Assembly (NCBI RefSeq): GCF_001650695.1
Contig: NZ_LWQS01000125.1
Location: 1 to 64,000 of the forward strand
DNA length: 64,000 bases
Source: Chloroflexus islandicus
Lineage (GTDB): Bacteria; Chloroflexota; Chloroflexia; Chloroflexales; Chloroflexaceae
Direction: 5' to 3'
A program made the position numbers and the translations under genes. Positions within the stretch are counted from its first letter, which is position 1. Each line of letters opens with the position of its first letter. This document shows, piece after piece, positions 1 to 7,948 of this stretch. The notes beneath the pieces were generated by a model. The model searched no databases. It was given only the letters and a program-made list of their open reading frames with translations, and was not told where the DNA came from.

Positions 1-385
1 CGAATCATGGTGGAATTGCTCTCTCCATACCATGATACGAGGTAGGCTGGCTCACCTCAAAAACCTACCCCCGAAAGACCCCCCGGCCCCCTCTCCCACC
101 TTTCGGCGGGAGAGGGGGAGCTGCGTGGTTTGCGGGAAAGGCGTAGGAACGCGAGAGACAGCAGCGCCCCTCTCCCGCGCTAGCGCGGGAGAGGGGCTGG
201 GGGTGAGGGCCGCCCCTCCCCTAGCGAGGGAGGGGTTGGGGGTGGGGGCAACCCAAAAACCCTCTGCGCCTTTGCCCCCTCTGCGTCTTTGCCTCGTTTC
301 CTACTTGACGCCGGCCCAGCGATCCTCTACCATACCTGAAGCGCAGCTTGGCGCACTAGCACACAGCCATACGGAGAACGTCTGC
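1..385. repeat. Intergenic block of GC-rich palindromic repeats
   Basis: No gene seen. The stretch is made of C-rich and G-rich arms such as CCCCTCTCCC / GGGAGAGGGG that fold back on each other. The clearest element is a perfect 30-bp palindrome at 167-196 (two 14-base arms around a TA centre). The same arm sequences recur near 6000, 32200-33190, 58540-59110 and 62850-63130, so this is a dispersed family. An open frame runs through the repeats into the DedA gene, but it is low-complexity and not a credible N-terminus. Confidence 0.75.
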
Positions 386-1033
386 ATGGGTCGCATCCTC
401 GAACAGCTTGGCCTTTGGATTGAAAGCATTATCATGGCCATCGGCTATCCCGGCATTACGCTGGTGATGCTAGCCGAAAACCTCTTCCCCCCAATCCCCT
501 CTGAATTAGTCATGCCCTTCGCCGGCTTCTTGGTCGGGCGCGGCGAGATGAATCTCTTTTTGGCGATTGGCGCCGGCACGCTCGGTTCAGTCTTAGGCGC
601 GATTGTGCTCTACTATATCGGGATGCTGGCCGGCGAGCCGCTCGTGCGGCCCTTCTTCCGCAATTATGGCCGGTTCTTCCTGCTGTCTGAGCAGGATCTT
701 GATAAGGCGCTGCATGCCTTCACCACCCACGGCGATGTGATCGTGCTCGGCGGGCGCGTGATCCCGATCATTCGCAGCTTGATCTCGCTACCGGCAGGGA
801 TGAACCGCATGCCGATGGGGCGGTTTTTGCTCTTCACCACGATCGGTTCGACCATCTGGACGTCGCTGCTCACCATTGGCGGCGTGATCTTGGGCGCCAA
901 CTGGGAATTCGTGATCGAGATTGTTGACCAGTACCAGAAACTGGTGCTGGTGGTGTTGGCGATTGCCGCTGTGGTCTTTGTCGTGCAGCGGTTGCGCGGC
1001 TTGCGCGGCATGGCGCTCAGCCGCAGCGAATGA
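386..1033 (+). CDS. DedA family integral membrane protein
   Basis: 216 residues, matching the usual DedA length of about 200. It starts at the ATG at 386, preceded by CGGAGAA; the upstream extension of the frame is translated repeat DNA. Family hallmarks are seen: an N-terminal E-N-x-x-P-P-I-P-S-E motif near residues 32-41, a G-R-x-I-P-x-x-R motif near residue 130, and several hydrophobic spans including a C-terminal one. DedA/SNARE-associated proteins are inner-membrane proteins. Several members act as phospholipid scramblases or flippases, e.g. recycling of C55 carrier or phosphatidylethanolamine; which substrate applies here cannot be told. First gene of a plus-strand cluster; a putative histidine kinase starts 22 bp after its stop. 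Confidence 0.88.
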   Translation: MGRILEQLGLWIESIIMAIGYPGITLVMLAENLFPPIPSELVMPFAGFLVGRGEMNLFLAIGAGTLGSVLGAIVLYYIGMLAGEPLVRPFFRNYGRFFLLSEQDLDKALHAFTTHGDVIVLGGRVIPIIRSLISLPAGMNRMPMGRFLLFTTIGSTIWTSLLTIGGVILGANWEFVIEIVDQYQKLVLVVLAIAAVVFVVQRLRGLRGMALSRSE

Positions 1034-1055
1034 TGAGGCTGATGAAGCTGCCTAT

Positions 1056-2339
1056 ATGACGCACGATGCTCACCTTTCAGTCACTGAGCCGTATATCGCC
1101 TTGAGCCAGTTCTCGCCGCTGACGGTGACTGAACGGGGATTGTGTGGCGTGCTCGCCCAATGGTTGCCCCCACCCACGTGGTTGATCATCGGGCCGGTGG
1201 CATGGCCGGTAGCAGGTGGGGCGGCGCGTCCGGCGCCGATCTGGCTATTGCCGGCGAGCCGGACGGCGCTAGCAGAGCTGCCAGTGTTAGGCGAATGGGT
1301 GGGGATGGACGGGTGCTGGGAACCGCTGATTGCGCGCGGCAGCGTGTGTGGCGGCCTCGTTGTGCCGGATGCGACGCCGGTCGCGCCAGCGTTGCTCGAT
1401 CAACTGGCGCCATGGGTTGATGTCATCTATACCCGGCGGTGCGCAGCGCGACAGGTGATTTGGCAATCCATGCTCTTGCAGATCAAGGCCCGCTACGCTG
1501 CCGGCGAAGAGCGCAGCGCGTTGCTGGCTGAGGTGTTCAAGGCATGTCTTGGTCTTACCTTCCAACCGGCGACTGATGCGCAGGCATTGACCAGAGACGC
1601 GCTGAACATCATTGGCCGCTCACGCCCGCTCTGGCCCGATGAGGCCGCATTTATCGAGCTGGCGTTAGCTGTCACCCATCCGGCCATCCAGCAAGCACGG
1701 GTGCTCGGTTTGGCGGCAGCAGGCATTGCCCACGATATCAATAATCTCTTGACGGTCATTTTAGGACGCGCGCAATTGCTCGAACTTGATGTGGTCGGGG
1801 ATCAAGTCGCCGATTTGTGGATGATCGAGAGCGCGGCCGAGATTGGCGCGGCTAGTGCGCGCCGGTTGCAACGCTTCGCGCAACTTGAGCAATTGCCGGC
1901 CCAGCCGGTGGATTTGGCCGCGATTGCGCGCGCGGCGGTCACGATCGCCGAACGTGACATACTACGGCGTGACAATATCGCGCTTATTGCTGAGATCGCT
2001 GAACAGCCGCTGGCTGCCGGCGAAGCGAGCTTGCTGCATACCGCGTTGATCCATCTGATCGCTGCCTCAGTGCAGGCAGTGCCGCATGGTGGGGTGATTC
2101 GCGTGACCAGCGGCGCCGATGAACGCTTCGTTTGGATCGAGATCGCCGATCCCGGTCTGCCACCCAATACCGATCTGCAAACCGTCTCAGCCCAAACGCA
2201 GCGCGCCCATACGATCGAGCTAGCCATTGCCCGCCAGACGGCGCGCGTTCACCACGGCCATCTGCGGATCATGGCCGATCCGGCTGGCGGGACTGTCACC
2301 CAGTTGTTGATACCTCGTCTACATGAAAGAGATGGATAG
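1056..2339 (+). CDS. Histidine kinase-like protein with degenerate ATP-binding half
   Basis: 427 residues from the ATG at 1056; the frame is open further upstream but there overlaps dedA. Residues 1-215 resemble no domain I know. A dimerisation/phosphoacceptor-like segment follows, with G-I-A-H-D-I-N-N-L-L (His226), typical of HisKA proteins. The C-terminal 130 residues align in order with an HATPase_c domain, but the motifs are eroded. The N-box Asn is replaced (L-I-H-L-I-A-A-S), the G1 box reads D-P-G-L-P-P, and the G2 box (G-x-G-L) reads T-I-E-L. It may be a pseudokinase or a phosphotransfer/dimer partner. No transmembrane segment is obvious. Its last 17 bases overlap the following Nudix gene, suggesting coupled translation. 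Confidence 0.7.
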   Translation: MTHDAHLSVTEPYIALSQFSPLTVTERGLCGVLAQWLPPPTWLIIGPVAWPVAGGAARPAPIWLLPASRTALAELPVLGEWVGMDGCWEPLIARGSVCGGLVVPDATPVAPALLDQLAPWVDVIYTRRCAARQVIWQSMLLQIKARYAAGEERSALLAEVFKACLGLTFQPATDAQALTRDALNIIGRSRPLWPDEAAFIELALAVTHPAIQQARVLGLAAAGIAHDINNLLTVILGRAQLLELDVVGDQVADLWMIESAAEIGAASARRLQRFAQLEQLPAQPVDLAAIARAAVTIAERDILRRDNIALIAEIAEQPLAAGEASLLHTALIHLIAASVQAVPHGGVIRVTSGADERFVWIEIADPGLPPNTDLQTVSAQTQRAHTIELAIARQTARVHHGHLRIMADPAGGTVTQLLIPRLHERDG

Positions 2340-2892
2340 CTTTATGCCGGCGTGGCATGTGCGCGAACGAGAAGTCTTGCTCCATCATCCGCCGTTTCTC
2401 ACCGTTGAGCGGCATCATGTGGTGTTGCCCGATGGCCGTGAGATCCCGAATTGGCAATGGGTGATGACGCCGGAATATGTGAATGTGGCGGCTATCACTG
2501 CCGACCATCGCTTTGTGCTCTTCCGCCAAGAGAAGTATGCTGTCGAGGGATTGTCGCTGGCGCCAGTGGGAGGTTATCTCGAACCGGGTGAGGATCCGTT
2601 GCTGGCGGCGCAGCGCGAATTGCGTGAAGAGAGCGGCTATGCTGCATCTGAGTGGGAACATCTGGGCCGTTATACCGTTGATGGCAACCGCGGCGCTGGT
2701 GTGGCCCATCTCTACCTTGCTTGGGGAGCGACCTTTGTCGGCAAGGGTGAGAGCGATGATCTCGAAGCGCAGGAATTGGTTTTGCTGACGGTGGATGAAG
2801 TGCGGCAGGCATTGGCTGCCGGTGAGTTTAAAGTGTTGGCGTGGGCGACTGTCATAGCGCTCGCCTTGTTGCGTTTGCAAGATCAGCTATGA
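2323..2892 (+). CDS. Nudix hydrolase (ADP-ribose pyrophosphatase-like)
   Basis: 189 residues. A full Nudix box is present at about residues 87-109 (G-x5-E-x7-R-E-L-x-E-E-x-G-Y), which binds Mg2+ and cleaves nucleoside diphosphates linked to another moiety. The preceding G-L-S-L-A-P-V-G-G and the overall length fit the ADP-ribose pyrophosphatase/NUDT5-like group, but substrate specificity cannot be read with certainty. The first ATG lies inside the end of the upstream histidine kinase-like gene; ATGs at 2332 and 2344 are alternatives. Part of the plus-strand cluster starting with dedA. Confidence 0.87.
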   Translation: MKEMDSFMPAWHVREREVLLHHPPFLTVERHHVVLPDGREIPNWQWVMTPEYVNVAAITADHRFVLFRQEKYAVEGLSLAPVGGYLEPGEDPLLAAQRELREESGYAASEWEHLGRYTVDGNRGAGVAHLYLAWGATFVGKGESDDLEAQELVLLTVDEVRQALAAGEFKVLAWATVIALALLRLQDQL

Positions 2893-2965
2893 TGTGAAGG
2901 TAAACTGCGTATTGGAAGCGTATATTTCATATACGCCTGCGCAGTTTGCTATCTGCCAATCACCT

Positions 2966-3640
2966 ATGGGTCGCGGTCGTTATCCTGCTCGGTTAAAAGT
3001 CACTGCGCCGCCGCCAGAGTTGGCGGAGCGGTATTATCGTTCGTGGCCGGCGCACGCGCTGTACCATACGCCGGAACGCTTTCCGCCGCTGAGCGCCGAA
3101 GGCTTGTTTGGGCGCAGCGCACCGTTGACGCTTGAGTTCGGGTGCGCTACCGGCGAGTATCTGTGCGCACTGGCGGCAGCGCAGCCGGACGCGTGTTTCG
3201 TTGGCGTCGATATTGTGGCCAAACCGCTCTACCGGGCGGTGGAACGGGCCACGATGCTGAATCTCGCCAATATTCTCTTTCTTCACGCCGATGCGCGGCT
3301 GCTCTACCAGCGCATTCCTGATGCGGCGTTGGCAACGATCATTCTCCATTTCCCGCCACCACTGCTGCGCAACCGGCAACGGAACCAGTTGCTCGTCTCG
3401 CCGCAGATGCTGGCATGCGCTGCCCGCGCGCTTGTACCCAGCGGCTATCTCAGCTTTCTTACCGACCACCCCGACCTGTTCGCACTGATGCAAGAGCTGC
3501 TGTCCAATTTCCCGGCGTTACGCGCGCGACCGGCCTCGCCAAGCGAGTTGGCCGTCTTTGAGTCGCACTATCACCGGCGTTGGGCAGCGCGCGGGCGTGA
3601 GATCAGCGGGTTCCGGATCGAACGGATCGCGGAGGGGTGA
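2966..3640 (+). CDS. trmB: tRNA (guanine-N7)-methyltransferase-like protein (TrmB family)
   Basis: About 224 residues from the ATG at 2966; an in-frame GTG at 2894, two bases after the Nudix stop, is the alternative start. A SAM-binding glycine motif E-F-G-C-A-T-G-E-Y-L is followed by F-V-G-V-D-I. Further on comes a stretch corresponding to the TrmB signature around I-x-x-x-F-P-x-P-x-x-x-x-R: here I-I-L-H-F-P-P-P-L-L-R-N-R-Q-R-N, followed by L-V-S-P-Q-M-L. TrmB methylates G46 in the variable loop of tRNAs. The signature departs somewhat from the usual N-F-P-D-P-W, so a divergent family member with a shifted target is possible. Confidence 0.75.
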   Translation: MGRGRYPARLKVTAPPPELAERYYRSWPAHALYHTPERFPPLSAEGLFGRSAPLTLEFGCATGEYLCALAAAQPDACFVGVDIVAKPLYRAVERATMLNLANILFLHADARLLYQRIPDAALATIILHFPPPLLRNRQRNQLLVSPQMLACAARALVPSGYLSFLTDHPDLFALMQELLSNFPALRARPASPSELAVFESHYHRRWAARGREISGFRIERIAEG

Positions 3641-3685
3641 CATTCTTGCCCTGAAACGATACGCTCTGGCTGAGGGGAGCATGCG

Positions 3686-3946
3686 ATGGAATGTCGGGTT
3701 GGGTGCGGCGCCTGTTGCATCGCTCCTTCGATCTCGTCACCGATCCCGGGTATGCCGCATGGCAAACCGGCGGGAGTGCGCTGTGTCCAGTTAACGGCAG
3801 ACAATCGCTGCGCGCTGTACGGCAAACCAGAACGTCCGGCAGTGTGCGTCCGGCTGCGACCGCACCCTGAGATGTGCGGCACAAGCGCTGATGAAGCGAT
3901 GCGGTTGCTCAACGCGCTCGAACTCGCCACCCAACCTGAGAAATGA
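3686..3946 (+). CDS. YkgJ-family cysteine cluster protein
   Basis: 86 residues with eight cysteines arranged as in the YkgJ/CxxCxxCC family (Pfam family of putative zinc- or iron-chelating proteins): C-R-V-G-C-G-A-C-C at the N-terminus, R-C-V-Q-L, C-A-L-Y-G, P-E-R-P-A-V-C and a final M-C-G. The molecular function of the family is poorly defined. A strong ribosome-binding site (AGGGGAG) lies before the ATG at 3686. It is the last gene of the cluster beginning with dedA. Confidence 0.85.
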   Translation: MECRVGCGACCIAPSISSPIPGMPHGKPAGVRCVQLTADNRCALYGKPERPAVCVRLRPHPEMCGTSADEAMRLLNALELATQPEK

Positions 3947-4147
3947 CTGAAATGTAAGCTCGCAGTGGTGAAACCTGCAACTCTGCCGCGCCGATTTGCG
4001 TTATTATTGCAGGAACAAAAATCGCTGCGGCCCCCCCACATGGAAAGGATCTTGTAACAAAATTGGGGTATCATACATGTGGGGGACAGGCAGGCGATCA
4101 ACGCACACCGCAGTGCGCGCTCCCACTCTCATGGACTCTGTTTAGGG

Positions 4148-4197
4148 GTGTCGAAGCGGGCCGGTCCCGTGCCAAGGGGCACATACCGGATCGACAC
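4148..4197 (+). promoter_or_regulatory. Candidate structured 5' leader of the gene at 4216
   Basis: Three nested perfect stems fold this segment into one long hairpin: GTGTCGA (4148-4154) with TCGACAC (4191-4197), CCGGT (4161-4165) with ACCGG (4185-4189), and GTGCC-AAGG-GGCAC at 4169-4182. It ends four bases before the GGAAAGGAAG ribosome-binding site. I do not recognise a known riboswitch class. It could be an attenuator, an RNA-stabilising stem or a protein-binding leader. Confidence 0.5.
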
Positions 4198-4215
4198 TCG
4201 GGAAAGGAAGCCGCA

Positions 4216-4623
4216 GTGACTGACTTCGATCTAGACCGTTTGAGCATACCTGAGCTCGAACGACTGCGGGACGCGATTAACCAGCGCCTGCTGCAACTGC
4301 GCTACGGTACGCCGCGTTCGCTGCCCGAACTGTTGCGCATGTTGGAGGAGGTCAAGGTCGTCCTGAGCGATCAGGGCAAGGAGTGGCGCTCGCTTGAGCG
4401 TTGGCAATGGATGGATGGCCAGATTCGCTTCTGGCTGAACCCGGCCGATCAGGTGCATTACCGTGCCGGCTGGTATACAATTGACGAACTGATCCTCTGG
4501 TCGCAGGATCGTGGCCCGGTGCTCGTCCCGCAGGAGGAAGAGGAAGAAGATTTAGAGAGTTGGACGGAGATTAACGGCGTGCGCATCCGTTGGTTGCCCG
4601 ACGGCACGATGGAGCGCCTGTAG
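4216..4623 (+). CDS. Hypothetical protein, acidic tail region
   Basis: 135 residues using the GTG at 4216, six bases after a strong GGAAAGGAAG site; the longer frame from 4063 would run through the structured leader. An N-terminal helix (S-I-P-E-L-E-R-L-R-D-A-I-N-Q-R-L) is followed by a tryptophan-rich middle and an acidic run of about eight Glu/Asp residues. The C-terminal I-N-G-V-R-I-R-W-L-P-D-G-T could be a beta hairpin. No signal peptide or membrane span. I do not recognise the family. It stands alone between the YkgJ gene and the convergent lrgBA pair. Confidence 0.7.
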   Translation: MTDFDLDRLSIPELERLRDAINQRLLQLRYGTPRSLPELLRMLEEVKVVLSDQGKEWRSLERWQWMDGQIRFWLNPADQVHYRAGWYTIDELILWSQDRGPVLVPQEEEEEDLESWTEINGVRIRWLPDGTMERL

Positions 4624-4645
4624 CGGCAGGGTTCAAACCTGCCGC
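4623..4645. terminator. Hairpin between convergent genes
   Basis: Perfect 8-bp stem GCGGCAGG / CCTGCCGC with a 7-base loop, starting at the last base of the stop codon of the gene at 4216 and facing the convergent lrgB. No clear T-run. Similar GCGGCAG hairpins occur at 55542 and 55599. Confidence 0.55.
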
Positions 4646-4720
4646 CACTTCGCCGCCAACATGCCGGTGAGCGCCAGCTCGCTGCATCAGGGTGCATGCT
4701 GCCGTTCGTCCGTCTTACCC

Positions 4721-5443
4721 TTATAAACCCAGCCAGCGCGCCAGCAACGGCGCGAGCAGTGAGGTCATTGCGCCGTTTAATCCCATCGCGAGACCAGCCA
4801 GCGCGCCGGCCTCGCTGCTGAATTGCAACGAGCGCGCGGTGCCAAGGCCGTGCGAAGCCAACCCCAGCGCAAAGCCGCGCTCGCTGTCGTCGCGCACGCC
4901 AACGAGGCCGAGTAACTCCCAGCCAAACAGCGCCCCCATCATGCCGGTAACGATCACGATCACTGCCGTTAGCGACGGCAGGCCGCCTAATTGCTCGGCG
5001 ATGCCCATCGCGATCGGGGTGGTGATCGATTTCGGCGCCAGCGAGCGTAATGTTTGCTCGGAAAGCCCCACCAGTCTCCCGGCAAGCACCGCCGCTGTGA
5101 TGCCGGTCGCCGAACCAACGACGAGACCGGCTAACGCCGGCCAGAAGATGCGGCGCAACGTGCGCTCTGACTCATACAATGGAATGGCCAGCGCCACCGT
5201 TGCTGGTCCCAACAGAAAATGCACAAATTGCGCGCCGTCGAAATAGGTAGCGTAAGGGGTGCCGGTCAGCAGCAAAATACTGACCAGCGCGATAATCGAG
5301 AGCAGCACCGGATTGAGTAGCGGCGGCGAACCAAACCGGCGGCTGATCAGTGTCATTGCCCGATAGACGGCGATGGTCGCCGTTAACCAGAGCAATGGCG
5401 TTTGGGCAAGGTAGACCCAGATCGAGAAAATGCGATCATCCAT
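4721..5443 (-). CDS. lrgB: LrgB/CidB family membrane protein
   Basis: 240 residues, the normal LrgB length, with about six to seven hydrophobic spans. Typical signatures are visible: L-L-G-P-A-T-V-A-L-A-I-P-L-Y, S-I-T-T-P-I-A-M-G-I, and A-S-H-G-L-G-T-A-R near the C-terminus. LrgAB/CidAB proteins are holin/antiholin-like and have been linked to autolysis control and to export or import of pyruvate or glycolate. The ATG at 5443 lies about ten bases after the stop of the reconstructed lrgA, as in other lrgAB operons. Confidence 0.92.
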   Translation of the reverse strand: MDDRIFSIWVYLAQTPLLWLTATIAVYRAMTLISRRFGSPPLLNPVLLSIIALVSILLLTGTPYATYFDGAQFVHFLLGPATVALAIPLYESERTLRRIFWPALAGLVVGSATGITAAVLAGRLVGLSEQTLRSLAPKSITTPIAMGIAEQLGGLPSLTAVIVIVTGMMGALFGWELLGLVGVRDDSERGFALGLASHGLGTARSLQFSSEAGALAGLAMGLNGAMTSLLAPLLARWLGL

Positions 5444-5452
5444 CGTGTGCCA

Positions 5453-5792
5453 TCACTTTCTCCGGCGCAGCCAGTGGACGGTGAGACCGGTTATCAGTAA
5501 CGTTATTGACGTCGAAACCACAATTGCCGCCAACAAAGGCGCTCCTTCGCGGGCCAGCAAGGGCAGGTGAACCATCACCCCCCACGCCTGCCGGCACAAA
5601 CAGGAGCGGGAGGTTGGCTAAAATGCCGTGGGCCGTATTGCTGAGCGCTTCGGGCGGCCCGCCGCGCCAGCGCAAGATGGCAAAGAGCAGCAGCATGCCG
5701 ACCACCGGCCCGGGCACCGGCAGGTTGAGGCCGCGGCTTACCACTTCGCCGATCAGTTGGAAGAGCAGAATGCCGAGGAGTGCGTCAATCAT
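5453..5792 (-). pseudogene. lrgA: lrgA/cidA-like gene interrupted by a one-base frameshift
   Basis: The start at 5792 has a good ribosome-binding site (GGAGAGG). The first 70 codons encode a typical LrgA N-terminus, including L-P-V-P-G-P-V-V-G-M and L-L-F-V-P-A-G-V-G. At a run of six G on the coding strand (C6 at 5578-5583 on the plus strand) the frame slips. With five G the reading continues V-G-V-M-V-H-L-P-L-L-A-R-E-G and on to a TGA at 5455-5453, giving a normal 112-residue LrgA ending just before lrgB. As written, the frame goes on as non-homologous sequence to 5436, overlapping lrgB. It may be a true mutation, a phase-variable tract or a sequencing error. Confidence 0.8.
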
Positions 5793-5949
5793 GAGATGTC
5801 CTCTCCACACAGCGCGATAGCCTCTATGCCACACCTTTGCTGTCATTGCTAAGTGTATCTGAAGTGGCGCAACTCTTTGTTGCTCCACCGAGACCGTCTA
5901 ACAAAGACGCGCAGAAACGCAGAGGATGATCAACGCAACGACGCGCGGG

Positions 5950-6360
5950 GCGTAACGTGGTCAGAAATGATTATCGACCGCTGCGCCCTCGGCGGTCGAT
6001 AGGCCTCCACCCCAGCCCTCCCACTCCGGGGTGAGGGGCGGACAGAACATCTGTCCGGTACCCGGCCCTAAAGGGCCGGGCTATGGTTACGAAGCCCGCT
6101 GCGCGGGCTGATGCCCCCACCCCTTGCCCCTCCCCCGCTGGGGGAGGGGTGATGGGAAGCGCAGAACCAGCTTTTGAGGCATCGCACTGCGATCAATCGT
6201 TGTGCTCAAACAAACGTTCTGTCCGTCCCTCAGCCCCGCTGGGGGCAGAGTTGTCCACCTCCCCCCAGCGCAGGGCGTAGGGAGGGGCCGTCCGGCTTAT
6301 GCGCAAAGGGGGCCAAGCCGCAGCAGATGATCACCGCAAAGGGCGCAAAGGGGTGAAAAA
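5950..6360. repeat. Composite palindromic repeat block upstream of der
   Basis: The 713-base stretch between lrgA and der holds no credible gene. It contains GGACAGAACATCTGTCC (6043-6059, 7-bp arms), the hairpin at 6061-6080 (CCCGGCCC / GGGCCGGG) and the hairpin at 6093-6109 (AGCCCGC / GCGGGCT), then C-rich/G-rich arms. The same series recurs at 63005-63080, and its last two hairpins at 32180, 32525 and 32875. Confidence 0.7.
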
Positions 6361-6457
6361 TGCTGATCATCCTCTGTGACCTCCGCGATCGCTGCGGTAA
6401 AAAACATAACCGCCCTGCTCAACCGCAACCTGCTGCCAGCCTGCGCCCAATACCTAC

Positions 6458-6463
6458 TATAAT
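6458..6463 (+). promoter_or_regulatory. Probable -10 element of der
   Basis: Perfect TATAAT, 42 bases before the der start codon. A good -35 hexamer at 17-18 bases is not evident, so this is based on the -10 alone. Confidence 0.4.
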
Positions 6464-6505
6464 AGAACCCAGAGGACGCATGACGTTCGGCGTCCGGGAG
6501 GAGTT

Positions 6506-7855
6506 ATGACAAAACCGATTGTGGCCATCGTGGGCCGCCCGAATGTTGGTAAATCAACCTTCTTCAACCGCTTGATCGGCGAGCGGCGCGCGATCATTGA
6601 AGATATTCCCGGTACGACCCGTGACCGCTTGTACGGCGATACCTTTTGGAACGGGCGTGAGTTTACGGTGGTCGATACCGCCGGCATTCTGTTTGGCGAT
6701 GACGATCCAACGCTGCCTGAAGCAGAGATCAATCGCCGCACGCGCGCGCAAGCCGAACACGCGATCGCCGAGGCCGACGCCATCATTTTTATGGTTGATG
6801 GCCGTGATGGTCTGACCGCGGCTGATGCTGAAGTTGCCGATATTTTGCGCACCACCGCCAAACCGGTGGTGTTGGCCGTGAATAAGTGCGATAGCCAAGA
6901 GCGTATGCTCGATGCGGTTGAGTTTTATGCGCTCAATCTCGGCGATCCAATCCCGATGAGCGCCTTTCACGGCTTAGGCACCGGCGATGTGCTCGACCGG
7001 CTGACCGAGCATTTCCCGCCGCAGACGTTTGATCAAGCGGAGGAGCGCCATCTGCGGGTGGCGATTGTGGGCCGGCCCAACGTCGGCAAGTCCTCGCTGC
7101 TCAACCGGTTGCTTGGCCAAGAGCGCAGTGTGGTCAGCCCCATCCCCGGCACTACCCGCGATCCGATTGACACTACGATCACCTATCACGGCGAGCCGAT
7201 CACGCTGATTGACACCGCCGGCATTCGTCGCGCCGGCAAGATCGAACGCGGGATCGAGAAGTATAGCGTCCTGCGCACGCTGCGCGCGATCGAACGGTGC
7301 GATGTGGCGCTGGTGCTGATTGATGCGACCGAAGGTATTACGGCCCAAGACACCCATATTGCCGGGATGGTGGTCGAAGCGAACAAAGGCATCATCCTTG
7401 TGGTCAACAAATGGGATGCGGTCGTCAAAGATTCGCACACGTACTACGAATTTGAAGAGCGGGTGCGCGAAGCCTTTAAGTTCGTCGATTATGCGCCAAT
7501 CGTCTTCGTGTCGGCGCTCACCGGCCAGCGCGTTAGCCATCTGCTCGACTATGCCCGTGAAGTGTATGCGCAACGCCAGAAGCGGGTGCCGACCAGCGAG
7601 TTGAATACCTTTTTGCGAGAAGCGGTGTTGCAACAACCGCCGATGGCAGTCAAGAAGGGCGCGCATTTGCGTTTGTACTATGCAGTACAACCGCAAACCG
7701 AACCGCCGGTCTTTCTCTTTTTCGCTAACGACGGCGAGTTGGTGCATTGGTCGTATGCCCGTTACCTTGAAAACCGGCTGCGCGAACGGTATGGGTTTCA
7801 GGGTACGCCAATTGTTATCGTCTTCCGTTCAAGGGAACGGAAAGAGAACGACTAA
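6506..7855 (+). CDS. der: Ribosome biogenesis GTPase Der (EngA)
   Basis: 449 residues with the diagnostic tandem GTPase domains. The first P-loop G-R-P-N-V-G-K-S-T is at residues 10-18 and the second, G-R-P-N-V-G-K-S-S, is near residue 190. Each is followed by D-T-A-G-I and N-K-x-D motifs (N-K-C-D and N-K-W-D). The C-terminal 120 residues correspond to the KH-like domain. Der is an essential GTPase acting in late assembly of the 50S subunit. The start has a strong GGGAGGAG site 4 bases upstream. It is followed by glgX in the same direction after 93 bp. Confidence 0.97.
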   Translation: MTKPIVAIVGRPNVGKSTFFNRLIGERRAIIEDIPGTTRDRLYGDTFWNGREFTVVDTAGILFGDDDPTLPEAEINRRTRAQAEHAIAEADAIIFMVDGRDGLTAADAEVADILRTTAKPVVLAVNKCDSQERMLDAVEFYALNLGDPIPMSAFHGLGTGDVLDRLTEHFPPQTFDQAEERHLRVAIVGRPNVGKSSLLNRLLGQERSVVSPIPGTTRDPIDTTITYHGEPITLIDTAGIRRAGKIERGIEKYSVLRTLRAIERCDVALVLIDATEGITAQDTHIAGMVVEANKGIILVVNKWDAVVKDSHTYYEFEERVREAFKFVDYAPIVFVSALTGQRVSHLLDYAREVYAQRQKRVPTSELNTFLREAVLQQPPMAVKKGAHLRLYYAVQPQTEPPVFLFFANDGELVHWSYARYLENRLRERYGFQGTPIVIVFRSRERKEND

Positions 7856-7948
7856 TCACACTCGCGCAGTTCTTTCGCAAGGCAGCGTGCAGGAGGCTGT
7901 TGGTGGCCGGCTTGCTCGTTGCCTGTTTGTTTTACGGAGGTTGTGATC

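Noticed and set aside
32-385. N-terminal extension of the DedA protein
   Set aside because: It is translated repeat DNA; the ATG at 386 has a ribosome-binding site and starts the conserved protein.
4063-4215. N-terminal extension of the hypothetical protein at 4216
   Set aside because: It would translate the structured leader; the GTG at 4216 has a strong ribosome-binding site.
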